Positions 1-11,456 of a stretch of 64,000 nt of DNA are shown here, one piece after another. The notes below the pieces were generated by a model that made no database searches, had not been told where the DNA came from, and saw only the letters and a list, made by a program, of their open reading frames with translations. The stretch is from Typha latifolia (Eukaryota; Streptophyta; Magnoliopsida; Poales; Typhaceae): the NCBI GenBank assembly GCA_019914945.1, contig CM034103.1, positions 13,392,001-13,456,000 of the forward strand. Direction: 5' to 3'. A program made the translations under genes and the position numbers. Positions within the stretch are counted from its first letter, which is position 1; every line of letters begins with the position of its first letter.

Positions 1-1964
1 GCAAATTTGTCAACAAAGATTAGCTGCAAAAGGAAAACAATTGTGAATATAATATGACATAGTTTGTGTATAGATTCAAATCTTTTGAAGGTTTTGATCT
101 CCTAATAGATTTGTCGGCTACGACGTGTCAAAACCTAGTTGGTAGTTACAAGATCAACTTCTGCACTACATTCAGATTTCTTGTTGGCCTTTCAAATGTC
201 AACCAAGCATTCTATCAGTGTGATCATACAAAAATGACAGACTTCGTGTGCCAAATGATCTCTCTTGTTAGCTAGGTGTTAATAATGTCAAAGCCACATA
301 TATCGATCCATATTTTGGTAGCATCCTGTAGAAGAGCTGACTCTTAGTTTCTGAAAAAGTCTGAAATGGAGTTTGTGGTCTGAAATCAATGTCTGTCAAA
401 TGCAGTACTACATTAGTTATTTGAGAATGACATACAAAGACTTGAAGAACAAAAGTGAATCATGCTATTGATAATAACTTATGGCCTTTAGACATTGTAA
501 ATCCAAAGACATTTCCTTGCTTTTTCTGGAAGAAAAAAAAAGAAGAATCGACTTTGTATATTAATTATTCTTTGAAATTTCATGCATATCCTAAATGAGA
601 AAGTTGATATAGGTCCATTAGTACTTCAAATTCTTTTAATTGGGTTTAAGGTTTTCCTTAAACCTGGTTACTGTTCCCCTAACCTGATTTTATAATCAAA
701 CATCACTTCATGCTAAAACTAAGTTAGTGTCAATCTACTTCTTCGCTAACTTAGTTAAAGTAACAAATTTAACCAGTTTTACCGTAAAAATTAAATTACC
801 AATTTGCTCTCGATAAAACATCGCATTATCAACTATCATTTCAATCGTTTTCTCCTATCTAGATCTCTCTCCTCGCGAGCCTTTTGATAATATTATGTGT
901 GTTTCGTTCGTTCATTATAAAATGATATTTTGATCGTTTGATTTAATATACCTTCTAAACCCACTTTTTATTTTAGTTTAAACACCATTTTTTTTATGTC
1001 AAATCAAAAACTTATAATTTGCTCGATTGACAACCAAATATCTAATTTTTCTAAACCTACTTAAGGTATTATATTAAAGATTAAAAAAATTAAGAGTAGA
1101 CTAATAAGATTTGGAGCTAACCTACATCCAGACACTTTGAGGTCTAATTGTCCAAAATTCTAATTGCATGAGAGAAGCACATCAAACTACCAAGGCACTT
1201 GCCTTCCAAGATGTATGGAAAGTGACTTCCATTGGCTTCTTCCTTAGAGTAACATTAAGATTGATCAAATGAGTTTCTTATTAGTTTTCTTTATTACTTG
1301 CAAAAATTTAGCATGCATGCAACTCCTTTTTTTTTTTTTTTTAAGCTCTGCTTATGAAGCTAAGATAATTTTGAATCATTTTTATCACATATTGTTGCAA
1401 ATTTTATTGGACTTGGCTTTGTGAAAATTAATACCCTTTCTTGTTAGGCTTGCATAGTATTAAAATATTATTATTAAACTCTTGTGTTTTTGATAGAAGA
1501 ATTTGTTAGCTTGTGAACGGATTATTTATTAAATTTATAAAAGATAAGTGCAAGTTATTTTAGGGTAAATTTATAATTTAAAAATAAGACAAACTTAGAT
1601 AAATGATTAGTAATCCTCAACAAAGTTTAGAAAATTATTTTTAAAGTCAATGATAAGGAAAAAAGAAGAAGAGCCAAAAGTGATTGATAAGGACACCAAT
1701 TAATGGAATCTCTGTTGCATATCTTAAGTGGCTTTGATAGATTACTGCTGGAATAATTATTATTAGTTAAATATTAAAGGAAAGTAATTATATATTTGGA
1801 GGAGTAACTATGATATTTAAAAAATATATATATATAGTGGTAATTATGTAAAAGAAAATCCCTTTCAAAAAGGTCACAAGGGTGGAGGCGGTTTGTAAAA
1901 AAGGGTAAATATAGGTGGCGAATTGCAACAAAGCCAAATGAAGGGTGAGAATATCAATTCCGGA
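1..1964. other. AT-rich intergenic sequence, no gene seen
   Basis: I see no gene in this stretch. It is AT-rich, with homopolymer runs (a long T run near 1327-1342) and a short AT dinucleotide run near 1824-1836. The only sizeable open frame (66-275) has no recognisable protein features. The last few hundred bases must contain the promoter of the potassium transporter gene that follows. Confidence 0.6.
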
Positions 1965-1965
1965 C

Positions 1966-1973
1966 TATAAAAA
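1966..1973 (+). promoter_or_regulatory. Probable TATA box of the potassium transporter gene
   Basis: TATAAAAA lies about 430 bases upstream of the start codon at 2399. A TATA box normally sits about 30 bases before the transcription start, which would put the start near 2000, just before the TC-rich leader. No transcript data support this; it is inferred from motif and spacing. Confidence 0.45.
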
Positions 1974-2046
1974 TCACAAATTACCTCCCTCCTAAACTAC
2001 GTGGTTAAAGCTAACACGCCGAAGTGCCGAACCGTATGCGTTTTGG

Positions 2047-2050
<4 letters not shown>

Positions 2051-2080
<30 letters not shown>
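2051..2080 (+). repeat. (TC)15 microsatellite in 5' leader
   Basis: Fifteen uninterrupted TC units in the predicted 5' untranslated leader of the potassium transporter gene. CT/GA tracts near plant transcription starts are known binding sites for BPC/GAGA-binding factors. A regulatory role here is inference. Confidence 0.9.
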
Positions 2081-2083
<3 letters not shown>

Positions 2084-2121
2084 GCCACGTTTTTTCGCTC
2101 GATCAAACTGCCATCTTTCGC

Positions 2122-2124
<3 letters not shown>

Positions 2125-2155
<31 letters not shown>
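2125..2155 (+). repeat. Second CT microsatellite in 5' leader
   Basis: Fifteen CT units plus one C, 45 bases downstream of the first TC tract and in the same leader. The near-equal length of the two tracts is notable. Downstream, 2335-2363 is a further purine-rich GAGAG/GAGGAG tract just before the start codon. Confidence 0.9.
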
Positions 2156-2157
<2 letters not shown>

Positions 2158-2398
2158 GCCCGCGACGCGATCCGAAACTTCCAGGGAAGAAGCGAGGCGT
2201 TTTCTTGGGATCTTTCCGTTGTCGATCGGGATGGGCCACCCGAATCCCATCGTAGACAGCGACGAATCGACCCAGATTTCGATTTTTGTCCCATTTTGGT
2301 CTGTATAGCCGGAAACAAGCGGATTTAATTTAGAGGAGAGGAGAGGAGAGGAGGAGGAGGAGTCGAAGTGGAGTTTCATCGTTGGGAATAATCAAGGA

Positions 2399-5300
2399 AT
2401 GGACGTGGAGCCGGCTTCTCAGTCGCCGGAAAGCCGTTCTTGGGTGGGCCTCTCTCTTCTACTGCTTCTTCTTTTACTGAATTTTCTGGAATGCTACTCT
2501 TAGATTGCTCCTTCTCACTAGTGGCGTGAAAAAGATGGAAGCTTGGCTGTCAATATCTTTTATGGCCAATTAATCTTTTTGTTGTCATTTTTCTCCCGTT
2601 CTGAAAGAAGGGGAAAGGAAAACTTTCCCCCTGTTTTGTGCGTTTCTATCGTCCTCATTGAAATCTAATTAGACTTTGATAAATGGCTTGCATACTGTCC
2701 AGTTATAGACCTGCTTACCAGACTACCTTGAGTTGTACTATAATTTATTTTAGTTTTTTATAAAAACAATTTGCCCGTTTGTTTAAATGTAATTAGTTTA
2801 CTTCTTTCTGACAGATCATTATATTACTTATGACTTTAATTGGCCACTTCTCAATTTTCTCTATATGCTTTGATCATCTATCTGATGTTATCTGTGCCCT
2901 GATTCTTACCTCTCCTTTCAATGGACTTAATATTATCCTTTGGATGTTGATGTTGATTGGATAATGTTGGTTATACTTATGCAGAGAGCATGGGGTGCGA
3001 CTCTTCTATTGGCCTACCAGAGCTTGGGTGTTGTATATGGAGACTTAAGCATTTCACCTATCTATGTATACAAGAGTACCTTCTCCGGGAAGCTACGTCT
3101 CCATGAGGAGGATGACGAGATCCTTGGAGTCCTCTCTCTAGTCTTCTGGACCCTTACTCTGATTCCTCTATGCAAGTACATCATTTTTGTGTTGGCAGCA
3201 GATGATAATGGTGAAGGTGCTCTTGGAGTTCAAATTCAAAATGTTTATGCTTCTCATTTCCTTTTTTCTACTTCTTACAGTAAGCTCTGGGTAATTTCAA
3301 CTGTGTGTAGGTGGGACCTTTGCTTTGTATTCACTGATGTGCCGAAACTCAAAGATAGGCCTTCTAGATACTTCCCAAGCTGCTTATGAGCATATATCTG
3401 TAAATAAAAGAGCAGCAGCTTCTAATGAGACAAGGACAAATTTGTTGATAAAGAACTATATTGAGAAGCATAAGACCTCTCGTATTATGCTGCTGCTCTT
3501 TGTGCTTTTGGGTACTAGTATGGTTATCAGTGATGGCGTCTTGACTGTAACGATGTCAGGTACAGTTATCGCTTTCCAGGAAGTGGTTTTAGTATGTTAA
3601 TACTACTACTACATTAGGCCATTAGCAAATGGTGTTTTCCTTTTTCACCTTCTTGGAAGAAGTTGAGGAGTATGTTATCATTAGGTGATAGTTGGCAAAA
3701 TTTGTCATTGTAAGCTCATAAAATTCACACTACAGACCAATAAAGAAATTATGCGCAACGCAAAACTAGCTGGTTAAATTGTCTGAAGTTGTTCTTCTAT
3801 GTTGAGAAATATATGAAGCGAAATAGAATGACATACGATGAATTTACCTTTCTGGACTTTGTTAACATTTGCTGGTTTCCCTTTATGAGCTTCAAACCAC
3901 TGTCAATCTCCTTTTGGGAGAGTTCTGGTACTGCATACAAAAGTTCACAGAAGTTGAGCTAGTTACTCTGTAAGTTCCATTCGTAGCTATTAACATCTAT
4001 CTTCAACTTCTGACTAAGTTTTGTTATACCTGCATGTTTCTCCAGTGCTCTCGGCGGTATCTGGTCTCAAAATTAAGTTTCCTGAACTACATGAAAGTAA
4101 GAAGTGGTATCTTTTCTTAAACATCAGTGCCAAGTAATGTTGTTGTTAATTTTTGAAAGTCCTGAACTTTATGGTTGTTTGGTTTTCACCACACAGGTGA
4201 CTCATAGCTATAATCTCTTACATGGAAATTTTTATTTGCAAGTTTTCTGTTGGTACTTGCATTTCCTGTACCAGAAATTGACTCTTATTGTATCAGTGTT
4301 TGGCATGCAGATTGCACTGTACTCATTGCTTGTGTCATTTTAGTGGGCCTTTTTGCTCTGCAACACTATGGAACTCGCCGGGTTGGCTTTCTTTTTGCTC
4401 CAATTTTTATTGCCTGGGTTGGATGCATTTGTTGTGTTGGCATTTACAACATTAACAAGTGGAATCCTAGTGTTGTCCGTGCTATATCACCCTACTATGT
4501 CTACAACTTCTTCAAGAAGGCTGGGAAAGATGGTTGGAGTTCACTTGGAGGCATTGTCCTTTGCATCACAGGTTTTTGTCTTTTGTTGTGTAACATGGTT
4601 AAGGTGTTTATTCTTGTTTTTAAGGGCTAACTGACTCTGATTGTTTAGGGGCTGAGGCAATGTTTGCGGATCTCGGACACTTCTCAAAATTGTCAATAAG
4701 AGTAAGATCAGTTTTCAGCTGATAACTTGTTTATTTTCAATCTAGAAACAAAGCAATTTAGATTCTTTAATCTGACTATACTTGCTGTCATTTCATTCTG
4801 TTTGTGTTTCTTCCCTCAAATTGACTTTTTTTTTGTGCTTATATATTGGAATTTGCTAGTTCATATTTTATCATTTTATGCTAACAGTTCATTATACATG
4901 GCTTTTGCATCATATCCTCTGTTTATATTTCTTTTTTAAATTTTATTCTTTAGATTAACAAAGGATATGGGGACAGATTTATATTGTTGAATCAAATATA
5001 TATGCCCCCATTTAGGTTTGATCATTCACCATTCTACCTAGGTGAGATCTTTTTCTATTCAATGTAATTTGCAAATTGTAAGATGATGATGACAACTATA
5101 GCAACATTTATTTATGGAAGCATAAGTTTTATCAGGATTAAGGAGTACAAATATGACTGATGATAATTCAGCTCAATTATCTGAAAAGTTTCCTGAAGTC
5201 CCCCAAGTTCGTCTATGAATCTCATACAAACCCAAGAATTTGTTACTCTCCTTGAATAAATAGAAATCTGTGCGCTTTATTCTAAGTATCTAATTGGTTT

Positions 5301-7754
5301 CATGTAGTTCAAGAACCAAATGTAGTTTCTTTGTACCACTGTCATGTGTTAAGAGAAGGTAAAAGAGCATTTGGAATTGCCAACGGAATATGTTAGTATA
5401 TGGTGAATAATTATCAGAAGCGCTCACTTGAGTTGCAGATGTCCATTAATTTTGAAGCTTTAATAGTGGGTCAGCTTGTTTTATGTATTTACTGCAACCA
5501 AATGGACCTCAAATCTGGTGGTAGAAACTGCTCTTCCTTCTAGCCCCAACCCTCTATCTAATATTTAGTTAACCTTGAGACAGCCAAGTTTTAATACTGA
5601 TTTTAAAGATGTTCCTAGTTCCTACTCCTCAAATTTCAGATTTCCCTTATTTACCATCTTGTAGTGTATCATATCTCTTAAGGTCTTGGTATGCATTAAC
5701 CCACCTCATATACACACACACTCTCTCTCTCTCTCTCTTCTATTCTACCTCTTCAAATGATGATACTTTATTTTTAAGGATTGACATGAATACTATGTTG
5801 AGGAAATAGTTTAATCTGTTTTACATGAATTATATCCTGATTGCAGATTGCATTTGCAACAATTGTTTATCCTTGCTTAGTACTAGCATACATGGGTGAA
5901 GCTGCCTTTCTGTCAAAACATAGGGAGGATCTCCAGAGTAGCTTCTACAAAGCCCTGCCAGGTACATTCTTCAACAAGCAATCCAGATGTTGTAATACTG
6001 GCAACTTAGAGCCTTTTTTTTATTGGAGCATCTTGATTATTTTTTAAAGTCCTATACTATAATGGGCATCACTTGGTGCGATGGTAAAAGTTGCCTCCTT
6101 CTGCATATATGGTTACATGTTCAAGCCATGGAAATATCTTTCTCTAGTAATGTGATGCAAGATTGATCAATGTTCTCCCCAGCTACTGGATCGGTGGGAG
6201 ACGTGTGCATTTAGACATCTTTTCTCTAATCCTATAGTATGCTAGGGTAAATAACACTCACACACACATATCTCTGTTGGCGATCTTTATTTGTTCATCA
6301 TCTAAAGATAGCCTTGCCATTTCAGATCAAACAGTTGTACCTTTGTTTATTGTTGTGTATTACATCTTGATTCTTTTATCTATATTTTTGGCCATCATCA
6401 ATTTAATCTCACTCTTCCTCTACTCCTTTCTTCCTCTAACTCAGAGAGCGTATTTTGGCCGATACTAGTTGTTGCAACATTAGCCACAATAGTTGCAAGC
6501 CAAGCAATTATCTCGGCAACTTTCTCCATAATCAGCCAGTGTAGGGCTTTGGGTTGTTTTCCACGCATTAAAATCATACACACTTCAAGTCATGTCCATG
6601 GACAGATATACATACCAGAGATAAATTGGATCCTGATGCTTCTATGTTTAGCTGTCACCATTGGATTCAGAGACACTGATATGATTGGAAATGCATATGG
6701 TAATTCTTCTTCATCTCAACATTAAATAACATTAGAAGGTACACTTATGTGTTGGGCTATAATCCGTGTGTTCTTCTCGATTGTAGGCCTTGCAGTGATC
6801 ATTGTAATGTTCGTCACAACATGTCTTATGTTCCTCATCATTACCACTGTGTGGAATCGTTCTATCTTCTGGGCGCTCCTCTTCATTATTACATTTGGAT
6901 CCTTGGAGCTTCTCTATCTCTCTGCATGTCTCACTAAACTACAACATGGAGGTTGGCTCCCCCTCGTCTTATCTCTGATTACCCTGCTAGCTATGTCCAC
7001 ATGGCATTATGGAACTGCTAAGAAGCAGGCCTTTGAGCTCCAGAACAAGGTCAGCCTTGACCAAATACTCAGCCTGAGCCCCAGTCTCGGCATTGTCCGT
7101 GTTCCTGGAGTTGGCCTTGTATACTCCAACATGATGACCGGTGTTCCTCCAGTATTTGCACACTTTGTAACACACTTCCCTGCATTCCATCGGATCCTAA
7201 TCTTTGTCTGTCTACAGACGCTTACTGTCCCAAATGTTCCTCTAAATGAACGCTTCTTGGTCGGAAGGATCAGTTTGCCAGAATATCGTCTTTTTCGATG
7301 CATAGTCAGGTATGGATACAAGGATGGACGGCTTGACACCTTTAACTTTGAGAGCCACATTCTTATGAAGGTTGCAGAATTCATTCAGCAGGAGGGAGCC
7401 CCATCATCATCAGCTTATGGTGAGATGGCGGTGATTGGGAAGCTGTCTGATCAAGTGGTAGACGTAGTATCCACGTCCAAGGAATCCGATCGTAAGAAAA
7501 TATGTTTAAAAGAAGTGTCAGGGAGAGAAGAGGTGAAGCCTGAGGTTAGAGAACTGGTTGGAGAGAGAGAGGCTGGAGTTTCATATATGATAGGCCATAC
7601 TTCTGTTATTGCTCAGGAATCTTCGCCTATTATAAAGAAGTTTGCGGTTGATACTGTGTATGGATTTTTACGGCGTAATTCGCGAAGGCCAGTGGTTGCA
7701 CTTGGGATCCCACATACGTCCCTGATCGAGGTTGGAATGGCGTATCGGATATGA
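2399..7754 (+). CDS. HAK/KUP/KT potassium transporter
   Basis: Multi-pass plasma- or organelle-membrane K+ transporter (K_trans family), 742 residues against a usual 750-800. Coding exons: 2399-2443, 2985-3216, 3311-3559, 4046-4096, 4311-4571, 4649-4701, 5847-5961, 6445-6699, 6787-7754. Phases agree at every junction. Family hallmarks in order: the N-terminal pore signature [13 protein letters not shown], then [14 protein letters not shown] (joined across exons 2-3), [73 protein letters not shown], and the cytosolic tail with [15 protein letters not shown] and a final IGHTSV..FLRRN motif. The last exon alone codes 322 residues. The start was chosen because MDVEP is the only ATG giving phase-0 entry into exon 2. 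Which HAK subgroup it belongs to cannot be settled by eye, and substrate affinity is unknown. Intron 6 has a short CA/CT tract (5712-5737) and intron 7 a SINE. Confidence 0.95.
6061..6227 (+). mobile_element. tRNA-derived SINE (Au-SINE-like) in HAK intron 7
   Basis: The 5' end resembles a tRNA-type pol III promoter: an A-box-like TGGTGCGATGGTA near 6074 and a B-box-like GTTCAAGCC near 6119. The start GGGCATCA..GGTAAAAGTTGCCTCCTT, the middle and the 3' GGGAGACGTGTGCAT..CTTTT resemble the widespread plant Au SINE as I remember it. It is flanked by imperfect 13-bp direct repeats at 6048-6060 and 6228-6240 (11 of 13 positions match), the expected target-site duplication. It lies in the same orientation as the gene, inside an intron. 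Confidence 0.75.
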
Positions 7755-8166
7755 TGAATGCTAAAAATTGATCCTCAAGGATGGTCGAGTTCTTGAACTT
7801 TTGCTTCTGCAGTTAAGGAGAAACGGTTTGTGCATTGACTTTTCTCTTTTCCTTCTTTAGGAATAGATGATGCAGGTTCATAGTCAAGAATTAATATGTA
7901 AGCTGTTTAGAGATAACTTTTCTCTCCCAAAGAAAAAGAGCTGTTCAGAGAATGACAGCAATTTTGTTTCTGTCACTCTTATCACTAGTGAAGATGGTCT
8001 GGTCTCTGTTAGTATTTCAACTCATGCCTGGGGTTGAAATGAAAAGGAGCTCAGAGGAGCAGTACTTAGCATGAGGAAGGAAATGAAAGGATGTAGGTCT
8101 TATGAATGAGCAACCTAACATTTATCATGTATGTAAATAAGATATTTCTACTTCTCTAGATCAAAC

Positions 8167-8172
8167 AATAAA
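8167..8172 (+). terminator. Candidate poly(A) signal of the potassium transporter gene
   Basis: AATAAA, followed by a U-rich stretch, 413 bases after the stop codon. It is the clearest plant-type polyadenylation signal downstream of the gene. Confidence 0.35.
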
Positions 8173-8179
8173 TTTTATT

Positions 8180-9066
8180 TTTTCCTCAGCATCCCCTCAT
8201 GGTTCTCTATGCAACAAGTATTCTCATAGATGGCTCAGCTGTTGATGTTTGTAGGTATAGTGTTTTCTGAGATAAAGTGGAGAGTTAATGGTGTCTATGA
8301 GAGTACAATCTTCAAGTATGAGTTCCTTCAACCATTTCAGCACCATCCCAATGTGATATTTATGGGTATAATTGCTAGTGAAAATAGTAATAGTTTTTAT
8401 AAGGAAATTTAAAATTTATCCTCATCTAGTTTAGCCCAACAATGATTTAAAATTTAACCATTAGTTTATCCTTAACCGAGACGTAAAAAGACTTAATTAT
8501 CTCTAAACCTTAATTTTTCCTTTCTCTATGGGTCTTTTCTAACATATAATATGGCAGGAATAAAAATACAATAACAATGATTATTATTAAATCATATGAT
8601 TAGTTATAAGCTAGTCAATAGCATTAAAAGGCCGCTAAAAAGGAACTACTTTAGAGACTCAAAATTCCACGTAATAATAATAAAATAAAAAGTTGCACCA
8701 AATCACAACCAACTGGATTGTAGTCTGTAGAGCATATTTCGTAGAAGAAATTGCAAGTTAACCTCCCACTGGTTCATAATAAATGTTTTAATTACATTCT
8801 ATGTTTATAGAAAAGGAATAGAAAACTAATTCCTGTTCTTCTGAAATCATTTTTATTTTCTGGTGTTCTCGCCATTCTGTCATCTAAAGATATTTTACTG
8901 AAAAATAATGAATGGACTTGATTGCAAATTTACCTAGAAAAAGGTGAGAGTCAATTTACAAATATGTTGAGGAGATCTTTCGCAATAAGACAGAAATATA
9001 CGTCGTGATATGCAAAAAGGAACAACGAAAAGGAGGGAAAAAGAAGTGAGGAGCAATGAAGGATCG
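8180..9066. other. Tail-to-tail spacer between HAK and SAUR genes
   Basis: AT-rich, with no gene recognised. It separates the 3' ends of the plus-strand transporter and the minus-strand SAUR gene, and must contain the SAUR 3' untranslated region. Confidence 0.5.
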
Positions 9067-9450
9067 TTAGGGTTCGGGTATCTCCTTGGTTACCGATCCC
9101 AAGACCATTTCGATGGCGAGATCTTCTCCGCCGACGCCGGAGAGGGACCTGAGCACGCGGCGGAAGAGGGGGACCGAGCATGGGATCCGCAGCACGCCTC
9201 GCTGCTCGTAGCCGTACTCCATGGCGGATCGCCGGAGGAGCTCGAGGAAGGCCGGACGGCTGAGGAGCTCCGTCCTCACCTCGAACCGTTCCATCTCCTC
9301 CCCCACGCGCACCGGCACGTGCCCCTCCGGCACGTTCGAACGCTTCGACCGGCTCCACCACGGCGGGCCGGCCTCCTCCTCCTTCTCTGGCAGCGGCGGC
9401 CGGTGCGCCGACGAGTCCGATACCCTCGTTAGCCGGCGGGTTAGTCGCAT
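9067..9450 (-). CDS. SAUR-family auxin-responsive protein
   Basis: Small auxin-up RNA protein, 127 residues, intronless as is typical. Family members are short-lived proteins; several inhibit PP2C.D phosphatases and so activate plasma-membrane H+-ATPases and cell expansion. The start MRLTRRLTRVSDSS matches the usual basic SAUR N terminus. The core domain spans about residues 40-110, with VPEGHVPV, ERFEVRTELLSRPAFLELL, EYGYEQRGVLRIPC. The frame stays open for some codons upstream, but the next possible initiator is TTG at 9471, followed upstream by TGA, so the first true ATG (9448-9450) is used. The gene is very GC-rich and stands alone, not in a tandem SAUR cluster. Its function in this plant is inferred from the family only. 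Confidence 0.93.
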   Translation of the reverse strand: MRLTRRLTRVSDSSAHRPPLPEKEEEAGPPWWSRSKRSNVPEGHVPVRVGEEMERFEVRTELLSRPAFLELLRRSAMEYGYEQRGVLRIPCSVPLFRRVLRSLSGVGGEDLAIEMVLGSVTKEIPEP

Positions 9451-9508
9451 CGCCTTTCTTATCCACCTCAAGATCGGATCGCGATCGGGAGATCAAAGAA
9501 TTAAGGGC

Positions 9509-9516
9509 TAGGGTTT
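9509..9516 (-). promoter_or_regulatory. Telo-box-like motif upstream of SAUR
   Basis: On the minus strand this reads AAACCCTA, about 60 bases before the SAUR start codon. Telo-boxes are common near transcription starts of plant growth-related genes. A TATAAT-like sequence lies further upstream near 9583-9590. Motif match only. Confidence 0.35.
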
Positions 9517-9639
9517 TTGGAGAGAGTACAGAGAGTGAAGAGAAAGATTGAGCATGAAGTTTAGGGGAGCGGGGAGTCCGAATTATAATGGATAACTTTT
9601 TGGAGAAATATGCATTTCCCACCCTACGTTTAGTGGAAT

Positions 9640-10948
9640 TTACGGTTGCAGCGCCGCTTCCACGGTTTGTAAAAGCACCTCCACCACCAGATCATGGCCA
9701 ACTTTTGGCGGTGTTACTGTTACATGGTTTTACACAAAATCAGGGAGCATTTTGCAATTTGGAAAAATTCCAACTGTATAGTCTAGGGACTCCCCGCTAA
9801 CGGGATATCCTCTTGCCGATCGGCATGGGGGAATAAACCGACATCGATTTCCTCCTGACGCCACGCGTCCTCATAAGGTCGGGCCCCACGTGTATTTAGT
9901 TGGTTTGGGGGAGAATCATTTGGTTCCGGTGCAACTAGGTAGAGCGGCGGTTGGATAAGATCGAGCAGTTTTTACTGGACGGCGATCCGGTAAAAGGGAA
10001 AGTGGTACGTAATTCCCGCGTCCTTCCGTAGTCCCTCCTGTACGGTTCCGTGAAGACCAAAAAAAGACACAACCGGCAGCAGCGGGCCCCACCTGTCACG
10101 TCGCACCTTCGTCGTGGTTCCGGCCAATAAATGGAGCGGTTGGACCTACGTACCCCTCGTCCATTTATTGCCACATGCTACTCTCTCACTTTATTTGAAA
10201 TATTTACAATTCTAGTGATGCAAGTCTTTACAAGCAACATGGTTGAATTCTTTAGACCATATTCAATATAGAGCTGGGTCTTTGGAAATAAGAATTTTAT
10301 TATTATTATAATAAGTTCATAGGTTAATTAAAGGGGTTTAAAAAAAATTAAATATAACGAGTATAAACTAGGGTCATTGTAGTACTCTAATAAAAAGATT
10401 TGATTAAATATCAAACATGATATAAGAATGATATGGATGGTAGGATTTGAGTAAGTAGGCACAACTTGGTAGAGACGATGAGAGGGGGACGGGGGGGTAT
10501 TTTGGACATTTGAACGGGAAAAGCACGGGAACCGCATCACGTGCACATGCTTGAGTAACACCTGTTCACCGTACGTACGGTACCGCCCACCGCCCCCTCC
10601 CGTGACGTGGAATTCCACCCATTTGCGCGCCCCACGGGCCCTAATTTCCTCGTGGGGTCCACGGTAGAGAGGACTCCGTTTGGTCACTCTTTCGTGGGGC
10701 CCCTGGCCGGGTCGGCCTTCTTGTCGCGCCACGCGGTCCCAACCGCCAGTGAGGCCCCTTTAATGGCACTAACTAGGAGCCCCCGTTTCATAACAAGTCC
10801 TCTTCTTCCAGTTATTCACAACTCTGCCATCCATCACGTTCACTATAGACCCGACACTCGTAGGTGTCAAACGCGTCGCTTCGTTGTCCGGCACGTGAAG
10901 AGCAGCTGCTTTCTTCAACTCTTTAGATTCCCTCTAAATCTTAAAGTT
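9640..10948. other. GC-rich spacer upstream of SAUR with three G-boxes
   Basis: Two GC-rich blocks (about 9820-10170 and 10480-10900) lie in the otherwise AT-rich surroundings. They contain three CACGTG G-boxes (9887-9892, 10538-10543, 10892-10897) and a perfect 14-bp palindrome centred on GTAC at 10568-10581. The open frames on both strands (10328-10732 minus, 10607-10957 plus) do not look like protein. Distal SAUR promoter sequence is the simplest reading; a degraded GC-rich gene or transposon piece is also possible. Confidence 0.4.
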
Positions 10949-11456
10949 TGGAAATAATTACAACCTTTTTAGTTTTACAAGTTCCGCCTTATAATTCACA
11001 TTCTATCTTCTGAGAATTTTGTAATTCGACCTTTCGTTTTTCTCGATAATTTTTATTCTAACACCTTAAGTTAATTTTAGACGGTATTAGAAAAAATATA
11101 TTATATTATAATATCTAAAATAATTTATAAATACTTATTACCTTTGTTTTCTTTTTCTCTTTTTTTTTCGAAGAAGAAGAAGAAGAAGAAGATGAGAAGG
11201 ACGAGGGGGGAAAGATGAAGGAAATGTGATAGCAGCAATGATGATAGATAAGATAGGTGAGGAAAACGGTGAAGTGATATAGAAAATGAACGGAAATAGT
11301 ATGGGTATTTTAGTAATTTAGTTGACATTCAAAATAACGTCTATTAAATAAGAATTATAAGAGAAAATAAATGGTCAAATGTGAATTATAAAATAAATAA
11401 AATATACGGTGTGATTTATAAAAATCTGCGGTTTTTTCAATTAGATAATTTCCCCT
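10949..11456. mobile_element. Probable MITE or fold-back element
   Basis: A perfect 14-bp inverted repeat (10989-11002 with 11378-11391) sits inside longer, imperfectly inverted ends: a GGAAATAATTA-like left end near 10949 and its counterpart near 11456. The interior is AT-rich and non-coding, with a short GAA microsatellite (about 11170-11190). No clear target-site duplication was found, so the class (Mutator-like or other) is open. Confidence 0.4.

Larger units (their letters stand above)
2036..2308 (+). promoter_or_regulatory. Upstream ORF in the HAK/KUP leader
   Basis: The first ATG after the predicted transcription start opens a 90-codon frame that ends with TAG at 2306-2308, 90 bases before the main ATG. 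It runs through both TC tracts and so encodes runs of alternating Ser-Leu. A second in-frame ATG at 2231 would give a short 25-residue version. If the leader starts near 2000 as predicted, this ORF should lower translation of the transporter. The peptide itself is repeat-driven and probably has no function. Confidence 0.4.

Noticed and set aside
66..275. 69-residue open frame near the left edge
   Set aside because: No ATG start (it begins with a non-ATG codon), no motif and AT-rich surroundings; likely chance.
2001..2379. Several open frames on both strands around the TC tracts
   Set aside because: Dinucleotide repeats lack stops in most frames (Ser-Leu or Arg-Glu runs). Only the plus-strand frame starting at 2036 is kept, and only as a possible upstream ORF.
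9451..9471. Longer SAUR N terminus starting at 9471
   Set aside because: The codon at 9469-9471 is TTG, not ATG, and a TGA lies shortly upstream. The MRLTRRL start at 9450 matches the SAUR family.
10328..10957. 134- and 116-residue open frames on the two strands of the GC-rich spacer
   Set aside because: They overlap each other, have no domain or family resemblance and extend into AT-rich sequence.
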